A DNA stretch of 64,000 bases from Jaltomata sinuosa (taxonomy: Eukaryota > Streptophyta > Magnoliopsida > Solanales > Solanaceae): positions 124,001 to 188,000 of the forward strand of contig QJPP01007247.1 in NCBI GenBank assembly GCA_003996215.1. The letters are read 5' to 3'. Shown piece after piece: positions 24,585 through 34,885 of this stretch. The translations under genes and the position numbers were made by a program. The notes under the pieces were generated by a model. It was not told the DNA's origin and did not search any database. It was given only the letters and a program-made list of their open reading frames with translations. Within the stretch, counting starts at the first letter, position 1; every line of letters starts with the position of its first letter.

Positions 24585-26639
24585 AGAGTATAACTTTAAA
24601 TATGTTCCAAATATAGAGGCAAATTAATGAATACAACGACCTCACAAAGCTCAGCAGCAGTTAGTTTTGCTACGGTCTAAATATGTTGTTGGTATACCCC
24701 CACCCACGTACTTACTTAAACCAATAGCCTCGTTTACTTACGCCCCTTTCTTAAAATTAAGGTGCATGTATGTACTGTTTACATGTTATTGACGCTGCAT
24801 ATATACGTACTGCATCGATTTTGGCTGCTTGCAGTGTCTGCTACTCCATCTTAATTTTGTGAAACGCATGCTATAATTCATTTTCTGATTGGTCGATTTC
24901 ATGGCCGTGCATAACAACTTGTCTTCTGTACCTGCAATTTGAATCTGTCTAAATTAAAATTAGTGGTGGAGAGCAACTCTCACTCAAAGACAAAACTCAT
25001 AGTATTAGACGGATTCGTGATTTGAAGTTTATGGGTTCCTACAAGAATTTCAAATTATTTTATAATGATAACTAGGTTCATAATCAAACTTTTAATACAT
25101 ATACAAGGTATGACCAAAATCTAATGAGTTTCCGAGAATCCATACCTGAAGATGTGGATCCGCCCCTGCCCCAGCAAATGATCGATATAACATGCTCCTA
25201 TAATATAATAGAATAACTTTGACTTTTTTCTAAAAGTTTTAAGTTATATACATTGTTAACGTAAGAGATTGTTATACATATCATCTTTGCCTGTTTTAAT
25301 TAGTATGTAATCCGTCTTATTAACAATCCCACATTTTAATTAAGGAGGATGCTTGCCCGTAGATATCATTTGGATGACGTGATAGTGCAAAATCAATGTA
25401 TATATAACTTAAGCTATTTTTTTTTTCAAATAGAATTTCTATATTGAAACTACAATATACATTGCTCATTCAAACAACAAATGTGTGGTGACGTGTACAA
25501 ATATTTCATTGGGATAGGTATAATCTTTTTCTTTTTATAAAGTTAATGCAACAGAGTGAATCACATGCACCCTCACCGTGGAGAAAAGTACTCTATGGGG
25601 GGAGTTAATTAGAGAAGCTTTTGGAAATTTCAGTGTAAAATCAAGAACCAAAGAAAAAAGAAACTAACTCCACCTTGTAATTCTTATAATTTCTAACTAC
25701 TCTCAATTTAGATTAGTCAAAACTATAATCTTCAAAGATTGACAATTATGAAGACTACTCTTTGATATGATTGTCCTAGGGCCCAGGTGTTCTTGCCACA
25801 ACAGCCAATGAAGCTTTTCAATGCATATAAAAATAACAAAATTCTTAACTACTTCTGTAACCAACTGAAAATTGAGGATCCGACCCTACAAAGGGAATCT
25901 TAGTAGCTCAATTAATTCGCTACTTGAACTTTCTCATTTATATCCCATGTTTGTAGTGATCATAGCTAGGGACGGGTTATAACTACTTAACGAGAGATTT
26001 AAATTTAATGAGTTCAATATTTCGATTATTATCACCGATCCCAATACAGTTTTGGGTGGATGTCAAAGGATCTAGATAAAGTCCAATTGAAGGATGCATA
26101 GAGCCACAAAGAGTGCGACACATACTTTGAAAATTATATTACTATGTTTGATTTTTCTTATTTTCTGATATTCATATTGTAAATGTAAAACATAATCAAC
26201 GAAAGGGAACGTGAAATGTTTATGGGGAGTGGGCTGTCTCTCTGTACCAAAATATTTGTTTTAATGATGAAGAGTCAATAAAATGGTATTATGAGTCACG
26301 TGTTTTGGGTCAGTTATATTTGTGAAGTGGGTGAAAAGCCCTGTACAAAAAGGGCCCATTTTACTCTACTATTTACCCACCGACAACACGTTAAATCTGG
26401 GTCGGGTTCTGGTACTTTTTCCACAAAACGGATCTGCCAACTTGTCATATGATCAAAATTGAGATACGTGCATAAATAGTACCCCCTCCACTCTAATCAA
26501 ACCAAGAAAAAGGTTAAAGCATCCCAAGTATAATCTCGATATTTCTAAAAATACTTCGGTTATTAAAATTGACTTTCAAAACCTCTCACATCTATTTCAT
26601 AACCTGTTCATTGGCACGCTGGCATGTAGGGGCTTATCT
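24585..26639. other. Intergenic sequence with a decayed hAT MITE at about 25006-25168
   Basis: GATGTGGATCCGCCCCTG ends at 25168 and matches the right end of the COX16-intron MITE; the left end AGACGGATTCGTGATTTG is poor and no duplication is visible. The rest is AT-rich without a gene. Confidence 0.45.
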
Positions 26640-26649
26640 ATGTGTGCTA

Positions 26650-27608
26650 GAGTTTTGGGCTAAAATTATCTATTATTTATTAGAGTAGGTTCATTTTGAT
26701 CCTTCAAATATAACACTAGAAACTATTTAGTCTCTTAATTTTACTAAAGTGAAGCACTTTTGGTCTTCCTAACATAACAATGTTAAAAGCTAACGGGAAA
26801 GACAATTTTTCTAACGGTACAAATTTGGCGATGTTATTTCTTGATTGATGCACATTTTCTTTCTTCTCGTCTTCTTTATTTTTTAGGATTAATATAGTAT
26901 TAGCTATTTATATTTGAAGACAATACTTGGAACGCAATAATTTGCCCACTCGAAACAAATAACTATTTTCTTAAATGCAGTAACAAAATGGTCTTAAGGT
27001 CAGCGACGGAACTAGTAATTTAGTGAAGGGTGGGCAAATTTTTTCTTAATTGTGTTAAGGTCGTGCAAAATTAAATATATACTCATAATACCTATCATTT
27101 AACCTCTATACACCATATAATTTTGTAACAAATGGAGTGCACCGAACCAGACTTCACTCACCTTAAAAAGGCAACTATAATGGACCAAAACATGCAGCAA
27201 ACAATTTTTTCAAAGTGCTCCAAGTAAATGCAATATTTTGCTTAAATACTACAATAACAATTGGTCTCAAAAACCCCATGCTTTTGCTTTGAATGTAGTG
27301 ATTTCTCATGAAAGCAGTTTAATGTGTGAAAACAGTCTTGAAACGCAGCTATCAAATATCAGAAGAGACTAGAGCTTTTTTTCGAGTGTGAAGTTGAGGA
27401 AAAGGGGAATGTCCGATGGGTTTTATATATTACAAGTCACATGGGTGCGACATGAGTTTAACACCGTTATGTTTAAATGGGTTTTGTTAGGGAGACCAAA
27501 AGTGCTCCACTTTAGTAAAGTTAAGGGATTAAATATGCTTAGAGTTATATTTGAAGAACCAAAATGAACCTATTATAATAGATAAGGGATAATTTTAGCC
27601 CAAACCTC
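26650..27608. mobile_element. Mutator-like non-autonomous element
   Basis: The ends GAGTTTTGGGCTAAAATTAT and ATAATTTTAGCCCAAACCTC begin inverted arms of roughly 120 bp. They are flanked by ATGTGTGCTA (26640-26649) and ATGTGCGCTA (27609-27618), 9/10 identical. The interior includes a decayed hAT-like fragment near 27001 and no clear ORF. Confidence 0.78.
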
Positions 27609-27618
27609 ATGTGCGCTA

Positions 27619-30101
27619 CGCTGGTCTGACGGTTAGCTAAACCTTCCGGTAGTACAAAGCACTATGTTGGGCGAAAGATAGTTTTAGAGGAGCGGAAAAT
27701 TACTTGATTGTAAGGAGAGAAATTACTGAAACGACAATTCCTCCCCTTTCTGTTGAAGCAGAGAGGGCCTCCTTCCCCACCATTTTGGCCTATTGTTGAT
27801 TAGGATTTTACTAATAATACTAAAAATGGCTTGCTTACCAAGTTGCCCACACCATATTGTAACTAATAGAGTAGCTTAAAGATGAAATTATTCACGTATA
27901 TTCAGTGATTACATCAAATTAATAAATACTATTTTATATATAATTTTATCTGTTATGCATAAATTATGTGTTTTCGTCTCAATTTATTATTTAACCATTA
28001 GAAATTAGGTTTGGTGTTAACACCAAATAATCTTCTTCTTATCTATTGGTTATTAATTTCAAAAGCGCTTTTATTGGTCAATATTGCAGTTTGATGACCA
28101 ACAAGTGAAAGTCATTATAATTAACTTTTAAATAATCATGTAAAACTTACGAAAGCTATATATTGAGACCTTTAATTTGTTTAACTAGTAAGGTATTAAC
28201 AATCTTAAAATCACAAACTCAAATCATCGTAACATATAAACGAGGTACTTAATTCTCTTAACTCGTTAAAATTACTTTGAAATACTTACATATATTGGAA
28301 TAATCCATAAAAAAAAATTCTAATAAAGAAAAAGAGAGAGAATTGTGAACCATGTTTACCTTCGGACCAACATACTTAATCGAACCATGTTCAATTACGA
28401 AATAATTTTTTTCTTAATTGTTGTTAGCACATGACTTCCTTGTTACTGTATTTGTTTTATTCACGTGTCTTTTAATTCTGCTTTACTCGAGTCGAAAGTC
28501 CATCAAAAATAATTTTTTTACCTTCATAAGGTAGGGATAAGAATACCCTGGGACCAACAAAAAAAATGTGAACCAGTAAAGTCTCAACAACCTTAAAATC
28601 TCAAACTCAAAGTTCAGAGGTAAGGTAATTTGAGAAGCTATCAAAACTATTCCGAAGTTGATGATTTCGTTCTAAAACGTGAACAACGTTACGTTGGGTA
28701 AAAACACTCCAAGAAAGATAATTTTATAACGTGGTTAATTGATATTGTCAGCTTGGACCATATCACACGAATTTTTCCAAAATACCTCACACCATTAAAA
28801 GTATTTCTACAATTATAAATAGTTTTCTTTTTCTTTTTAACCATCAATATAGGATTTTGGTTGCACACCCAACAAACAAAGTATTTATATTAGCAAATAG
28901 TTAAAATATTACAACATACGTAAATATATCGGGATGATCCATATATAATTTGATTTCAAAATAAAAAAAAAATAGAAAGAAACGTGAACATTTTGAAAAA
29001 GTCATGAAGAAAAAACAGTTTGAACTAGGAAGAAAGCTTCATGATTTAACCTAGCAACTTTGATTCTTATTAATTTAAAATATTATGCATGTAATAATAT
29101 ATATGTTTGAACGTACTATAAATATGAACTCATGATTGTATCATAAATACATCACCCTTTTTGGGGGTTGACCTATAAATTAAAAAATCAAAAAGAAATG
29201 TATTTTAGAGTCTATATTGCCAATTGCCGAAAGCACACAAATATTGCACGCCTATATTCTTTTCATTAAAAGATTACCTTAGAAAAGAAGGAAAAGGTAG
29301 ACAAAAAAACAGGAGAATGTTTTTCTGTTCTTTTTGTCTTATCGACATATTGACCCTTCACATATGGAATGCTATGCTAAGTGAGAACTCAAAAAAAATA
29401 ATCTAAATAAATAACAAAGAAGGTTGAATGTATCAATCGTTTTTTAGACTTGTCAATAAATTTCATTAGATATACTTGAATTATGATATGTTCTAAGTAA
29501 GCACTTGAACACGTGATAAAATGTTCCTGTTAGATACTTTTAACTCAAATTTTGATTTTTGACTTATTGAGGTTAGTACGTATAATTTAGGGTTGTGACA
29601 TGTTTTAAGTGATTAACTTATAGGTAATAACGTTTGAGAATACGTGGCAAAAAATCAAAATTTAAAACGAAAATGTCTAATAGAAATACTTTATCATGCG
29701 TTTAAATACTCAATCAGAACAATATATTTAAGTAGTTATCGATAAATTCAACCAAAAAAAATGTTATATTGGTATAAATATATTATAACCTGGAAATGCC
29801 ACCATCAATTAATTCATTCCCCACCATAATAGAAGAGTCGCCAGCTAAAAGAGCTAGTAAAAGTAGCAAAGATTTGAAAGGGGTCATTCCAAATCCCATG
29901 CAATCACAAAATCCACCATTTTCCTAAAAGGATTGCTGATTTTGCAAGTTTTCTCATTTCTTAATTCCAACTTTTCGTACAAGTATAGGTAGCATGCTTA
30001 TCTGTTTAATCAGGATTATCCAGGTGGACCATATATCTCTTTTAATTGATGGACAGTAACTAGGTCCCAATCCCCAAATAATCATTCTCTTGAGTAAAGA
30101 T
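27619..30101. other. AT-rich intergenic sequence
   Basis: An 18-bp perfect palindrome TTTGGTGTTAACACCAAA lies at 28010-28027. About 29435-29757 has imperfect inverted arms and is listed separately. No gene is supported. Confidence 0.4.
29435..29757. repeat. MITE-like inverted repeat
   Basis: The left arm, with CACGTGATAAAATGTTCCTG then TTAGATACTTTT, mirrors the right arm, with AAAATGTCTAATAGAAATAC then TTTATCATGCG. The arms are about 90 bp and diverged. No target duplication was established. Confidence 0.5.
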
Positions 30102-30104
30102 TAA

Positions 30105-30446
30105 GGAGTTGTTTGGTAGCTGATTTGGGAGTGACTTATGCAGGTATTAAATTCTGCATAAGTACTATCATGTTTGATAGCTGATTAGGAGTTAATTTGT
30201 TCATATATAAAATTAATACAATGTTTAGTTTGCAATTTAGAAACCTGCATAACTAAAACATGTATAAGTTATGAAGGAATCTATGTATTATTTTATGCAG
30301 GATATAGAAGGTGAAATAACTAACTAATACGTGAATAGGTAATCTTTGCATAATTAATACCTGCATAAATAATAGATGGATTCCCTCATAACTAATCCCT
30401 ACATTACTAATACCTGCATAACTCTTACTAGCTACCAAACGACCCC
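30105..30446. mobile_element. PIF/Harbinger (Tourist-like) MITE
   Basis: 342 bp with ends GGAGTTGTTTGGTAGC and GCTACCAAACGACCCC, flanked by TAA on both sides (30102-30104 and 30447-30449), the 3-bp duplication of PIF/Harbinger elements. Internal ATGCAGGTATTA/TAATACCTGCAT motifs are mirrored. Confidence 0.8.
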
Positions 30447-30641
30447 TAAGTAGATAATCATACATATGAAAAAGATATATGGAAGGAAGAACAAGAATGG
30501 GAAGGTGCAAGCATGATAAATATGTGAGTTCTAGATGAATAAGTGAATGGATGCTAAAAAGTTTGAAGAGATTTAAGTATTAAGAAGAAAGATGTGTACC
30601 GAGGTGATATATTATTATTATATGACATTTTAAGCTTCTAA

Positions 30642-30867
30642 GGGGTGGTTGGGAACAAGTTATCCCAGAATTAATTATCTTGGGATTAACTATCCTGGGA
30701 TAAGTTATTCCACCATGCATATGAGATAACTTATCCCATCACTATGGTATAAATAGTGGGATAAGTTATCCCAAACTTGGCAACTAAACAAGACACCAAA
30801 CTTTTATTCCAAGATTATTTTTTTATCCCAAGACTAATTATTTTTATCCCTCACACCAAACGACCCC
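30642..30867. mobile_element. PIF/Harbinger (Tourist-like) MITE, second subfamily
   Basis: 226 bp with ends GGGGTGGTTGG and CCAAACGACCCC, flanked by TAA at 30639-30641 and 30868-30870. The interior is built of GGGATAAGTTATCCCA-type palindromes, unlike the interior of the 30105 element. Confidence 0.8.
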
Positions 30868-30870
30868 TAA

Positions 30871-31789
30871 GTGTTATGTATGCATAGTTTAGTACTCTTG
30901 AGTTGCAAAGTGTGAAGAATGTTAAGTATGTATTATAGATAAGGCTAACGATGTTGAGCCTTTTAATATAATGTTAACCCTTTTGAACTGCGTAGGTAAA
31001 ACTTGAAGGCATAATGTTAGTAGACTTATATAAGAAAATCAGATTGTCAAGGGATAAAGGAAGTAGATAAGTTCGTCAATAAGGGTATACGTTATAGAAC
31101 GATGTCCCTAGAGGCAAGAAAAAGTTAAGAGATATCTCAGAAAGAAGTCCTAGCAAGAATTTTAGTATCTACAAATGTAGTCTTAAAGGGAGAGTTTAGC
31201 AATAATCATGTGTATAGTGATACACCGACATGTAGAGTTATTTAATTATGACCTAGTTTAGAAGGAGGTTCGCAGACTTAGAATATCGATCTTTGAGCTT
31301 AGGGAGAGATGATAGAATGAAGGACCGAGTCAGGTATTGAGATTCAAATAATAAAGAGTTTCGAAAAGAACTATGATGAAACAGTAATCCATTCTTATCC
31401 TAGCGTATTTCAGGTACTTCAATCAAAATGACGCTCTACTCATATCCTACGAATTTGTTCCATGCTCATGACTAAGGTCCATGCTCATGACTAAGGTTCA
31501 TGCATTTCATGCAGATTCATTCCATGCTTAGTTCTTAGAATGAAAAACAATTGCTTTAAACAACGATCTTAATCTTATTCAATGAATTCAAGTCTTATGT
31601 ATACAGCTCATGGTATAGGGACTCATGACCAACAAGGATAATTGGTTTCATATAAAAGGATCATAAAAAAAAAAAAGTATCAAAGTCAAAGGCAAAAGAA
31701 TTGAGATATTTTATCATAAAAGAAAATAGAGGTACACTTTACAAAAAAGTAGAATCAAATTTTTAATACAGAAAAAAAATATAAATAAA
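30871..31789. other. Intergenic sequence, possibly decayed retroelement
   Basis: A short duplication CCATGCTCATGACTAAGGT at about 31452 and 31471 and gene-free, moderately AT-rich text are all that is seen. No reverse transcriptase or other domain was found in any frame. Confidence 0.35.
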
Positions 31790-32190
31790 AAATAACTGCT
31801 ACACTTTTTTCAGAGATATATTGTGATTGTATCATTAATGACTTAAGAGTGTCAAACTGAAGGACTGAAGCACACATCAATGGAAAAAGAGCAAAAAAAA
31901 GTGAATGAAATTAGATTATGGAGAAAAAAAATAAAAGAAAAAAGAATTAAATAAAATTAAAAAATTAGAAAAAAAAAATATATATAAAAAATAAAAAAAG
32001 GAGTTAAAATTTAGTATCAACTCAGATCATGGTGAAAAAATAAAAAATAATATGATTTGAGAAAAAAATGAATGAAAAAGGAGGAGAAATAATAAAGAAT
32101 AAAGAAATAAAGAAAAAAGGAGAAAGAAAAAAAAAGAGTAGATAAAATTAAAAAAAATGAACAAAATAATCAATATTTTTCTCTTAATTA
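31790..32190 (-). repeat. Inverted, truncated relative of the 54284-56867 element
   Basis: Read on the minus strand, a T-rich tract follows GCTTCAGTCCTTCAGT- and ACAATCACAATATATCTCTG-like text, which corresponds to one minisatellite unit and the T-rich tract of the larger element. Its ends are missing. Confidence 0.6.
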
Positions 32191-32202
32191 TTTTTTGTTT
32201 AT

Positions 32203-33067
32203 CACTACTAAAAAAACTGTGAATACCGACCTCCAAATTATCGACCTCCTATGGAAGTCGGTAATTTCCGACCTCCGGAGATCGGTATTGTTAAAAACAA
32301 AAAATTATTTTATTTTCTTAAGAAAACCGACTTCAAGATGTCGATTTTTTTGGGAAAAAAATGCGGAAAAAATAAATACCGACCTCCGATAGTCAGAAAT
32401 TTTCGCAGAAAAAATAAAATTAAGAAAAACCGACCTCTTGTAGTCGGTATCGAATTAGTAAATAAAAAATAATATTTAAATTTATCTCAATTAAATATAA
32501 AAAAATGAAAAAAAGGAATATTTTTAATAACTTTTAAATAAACCGTCCTCCGGAGGACAATTATTTATAAGATAAAAAATAAAAAAAACAAATTAATACC
32601 GACTTCCTGATGTCAGTAATATTACATTTACATAATTGATTTTATTTACCTTAAATTATTCTCATAGTGACTTCCAGAAGTCGGTATTTTTATTTTTATT
32701 TTATTATTTTATTAGGATCGACATCGAGTGGTCGGTACTTGATTAGAAAATTAAGAATATAATTTAATTTTATCTCAATTAAAAATATAAAAGACTAGAG
32801 AATAATATTTTGAATTAGTTTTAAATAAAGCGTCTTTCGGAAGACGATTTTATATAAAATATAAAATAAAAATAATATTAATACCGACATTCAGAGGTCG
32901 GTATTATTTATTTAACGTAATTAATTTTATTTTCATTAAAATTAAAGGTAATACCGACCTCCGGAGGTAGGTAGTTTACTTTTATTTAATTATTTTGAAT
33001 AAAATCGACCTCCGGATGTCGATATTACCTTTAAAATATTTTTAATAATCACTGTTTTTCTATTGTG
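32203..33067. mobile_element. CACTA-type non-autonomous DNA transposon
   Basis: 865 bp, starting CACTACTAAAAAAACTGTG and ending CACTGTTTTTCTATTGTG, which are imperfect inverted repeats. A 3-bp duplication TAT flanks it (32200-32202 and 33068-33070), diagnostic for CACTA/EnSpm. The body is filled with palindromic ACCGACCTCCGGAGGTCGGT units, the expected transposase-binding subterminal repeats. No ORF. Confidence 0.88.
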
Positions 33068-33078
33068 TATAACACTAA

Positions 33079-33272
33079 GGGGTCGTTTCGTAGCTAGTTA
33101 AAGTTATATAGGTATTAGTAATGTAGATATTAGTTATGAGGGAATCTATATATTATTTATATATGTATTAGTTATGCAGGGATTTATTATTCATGTACTA
33201 ATTATACAAGAATTACTTATTCCACCTTCTATATCATGTATAAGATAATACATAGATTCCCTCATAACTTAT
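33079..33272. mobile_element. PIF/Harbinger MITE, right end missing
   Basis: Begins GGGGTCGTTTCGTAGC after TAA, 11 bp beyond the CACTA end, and follows the 30105-30446 element until CCCTCATAACTTATAC. It then stops where the 190-bp tandem array begins. Confidence 0.65.
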
Positions 33273-33276
33273 ACAT

Positions 33277-34400
33277 CGTCTTGAATATATACATATGTCT
33301 CGTCTAGTGATGTATACATATATATATATATAGTACGTATTCAAAAGCTAATTAACCGATCGATAATACATATCCAAATACGTAGTATGGATACGTCGTA
33401 TATTACGTACATATGAGTTAATATACGATCATTGAGAAATGTAATTAACCAAGTCCTATATATTATATATAATAATGATCCATCGTCTTGAATATATGTC
33501 TCGTCTAGTGATGTACGTATATGCCGGATACGTATTCAAAAGCTAATTAACCAATCGATATATAATCCATAACCAAGTAGTATGGAATATGTTGTATATT
33601 ACGTACATATGAGTTAATATACGATCATTGAATATAATTAACCAAGTTATTCTATGTACTATAATGATCCGTCGTCTTGAATATATGTCTCGTCTAGTGA
33701 TGTACGTATATATATATAGTACGTATTCAAAAGCTAATTAACTAATCGATAATCCATCCAAGCAGTGGAATACCATTGTATTACGTACACACAAGGTAAT
33801 ATACGATTGTTGAGTAACGTAAATAACCAAGTCCTATATATATAGTAATGATCTGTCGTCTTGAATATATGTTTTTTTGCGGCGATATTGTACGTATATA
33901 TATAGTACGTATTCAAAAGCTTATTAACCAATCGATAATCCATCCAAGTAGTATGGAATACAGTATTACGTACATATATGAGGTAATATACGATCGTTGA
34001 GTAATATAATTAATCAAGTCCTGTATATTAAATGGTCCATCATCTTGAATATATATGTCTCGTCTTTAGTGATGTATGTTTATATAGATAGTACATATTC
34101 AAAAACTAATTAACTAATCGACAATTCATCCAAGTAGCTAGTGGAATATGTTGTATTACGTACATATGAGGTACTATACGATGACGATCGTTGAGTAATA
34201 TAATTAACCAAGTCCTATATATTACTGGTCCGTCGTCTTAAATATATGTCTCGTCTAGTCATGATGTACATATATAGTACGTATTCAAAAGCTAATTAAT
34301 TAATCGATTGATAATCCATTCAAGTAGTATGAAATACATTGTATAGTAGTATAATCATTGAGTAATGTAACGAATCAATAATGTATCCGAGTTTATAAAA
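33277..34400. repeat. Tandem array of ~180-207-bp units, 6 copies
   Basis: CGTCTTGAATATA-like unit starts occur at 33277, 33484, 33673, 33855, 34041 and 34234 (spacings 207, 189, 182, 186 and 193). Each unit also has CGTCTAGTGATGTACGTATA, GTACGTATTCAAAAGCTAAT and ATTACGTACATATGAG, rich in the palindrome TACGTA. Short frames in it are repeat artefacts. Confidence 0.88.
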
Positions 34401-34439
34401 TATGTTGATGATTAAATAATTTTTATTCATTACTTTTAA

Positions 34440-34545
34440 TTTGTTTTTAAAAAACCGACCTCAAATGATTGGTTTTATCAAAAAATACTTTATTAAAAAT
34501 TTATTTTTTAGTAAAACCGACCTCAATTGGTCGGTTTTTTTTTTT
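34440..34545. repeat. CACTA-like subterminal motifs without termini
   Basis: AAACCGACCTCAAATGATTG and ACCGACCTCAATTGGTCGGT resemble the units in the CACTA element at 32203-33067. No CACTA end lies nearby, so this may be part of a second, partly deleted element. Confidence 0.5.
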
Positions 34546-34559
34546 TTTTTAATTTTATT

Positions 34560-34885
34560 TTATTACCTAAAAACCCTAACACTCACACTCACGCGCTCTC
34601 TCTCTCCCCGATCGACCACCACCCTCACACACCCTCCGGCGACTCTCCCTCCGGCGCCCCCTTCCCTCCGGCGCCCCCTCCCTCCGAAAACCTTCCCTCC
34701 GGCGTCCCCCCCTCCTCCGCCTTCCACCGCTGCCGCTGCTGCTGCAGATTGCTTCCGCTGCTGCTGCTGAAGGTTGCTGCCGCTGCTGCTGAAGGTTGCT
34801 GCCGCTGCTGCTGCTGAAGGTTGTTGTCGCCTGCCGCTGCCGCCTGTCGCCGTCGCTGTTGCTGCTCCGGTGAGGGTCCATCAAG
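34560..34885 (+). other. GC-rich exon-like block with CTG/CCG repeats and a donor site
   Basis: AAACCCTAACACTCACACTC, CT-rich text, CCTCCGGCG repeats and imperfect 24-27-bp GCTGCCGCTGCTGCTG units (34728-34825) are followed by AAG|GTAAGTAATTTT, a strong donor consensus. It looks like a 5' exon/leader. Several low-complexity frames overlap and none has a known domain. It could be a transposon leader or a distant 5' exon of a downstream gene. Confidence 0.4.

Noticed and set aside
34441..34884. Three overlapping 96-109-aa ORFs rich in Pro, Ser, Arg or Cys
   Set aside because: Low-complexity translation of CCG/CTG repeats in several frames; exon-like DNA but no recognisable protein.
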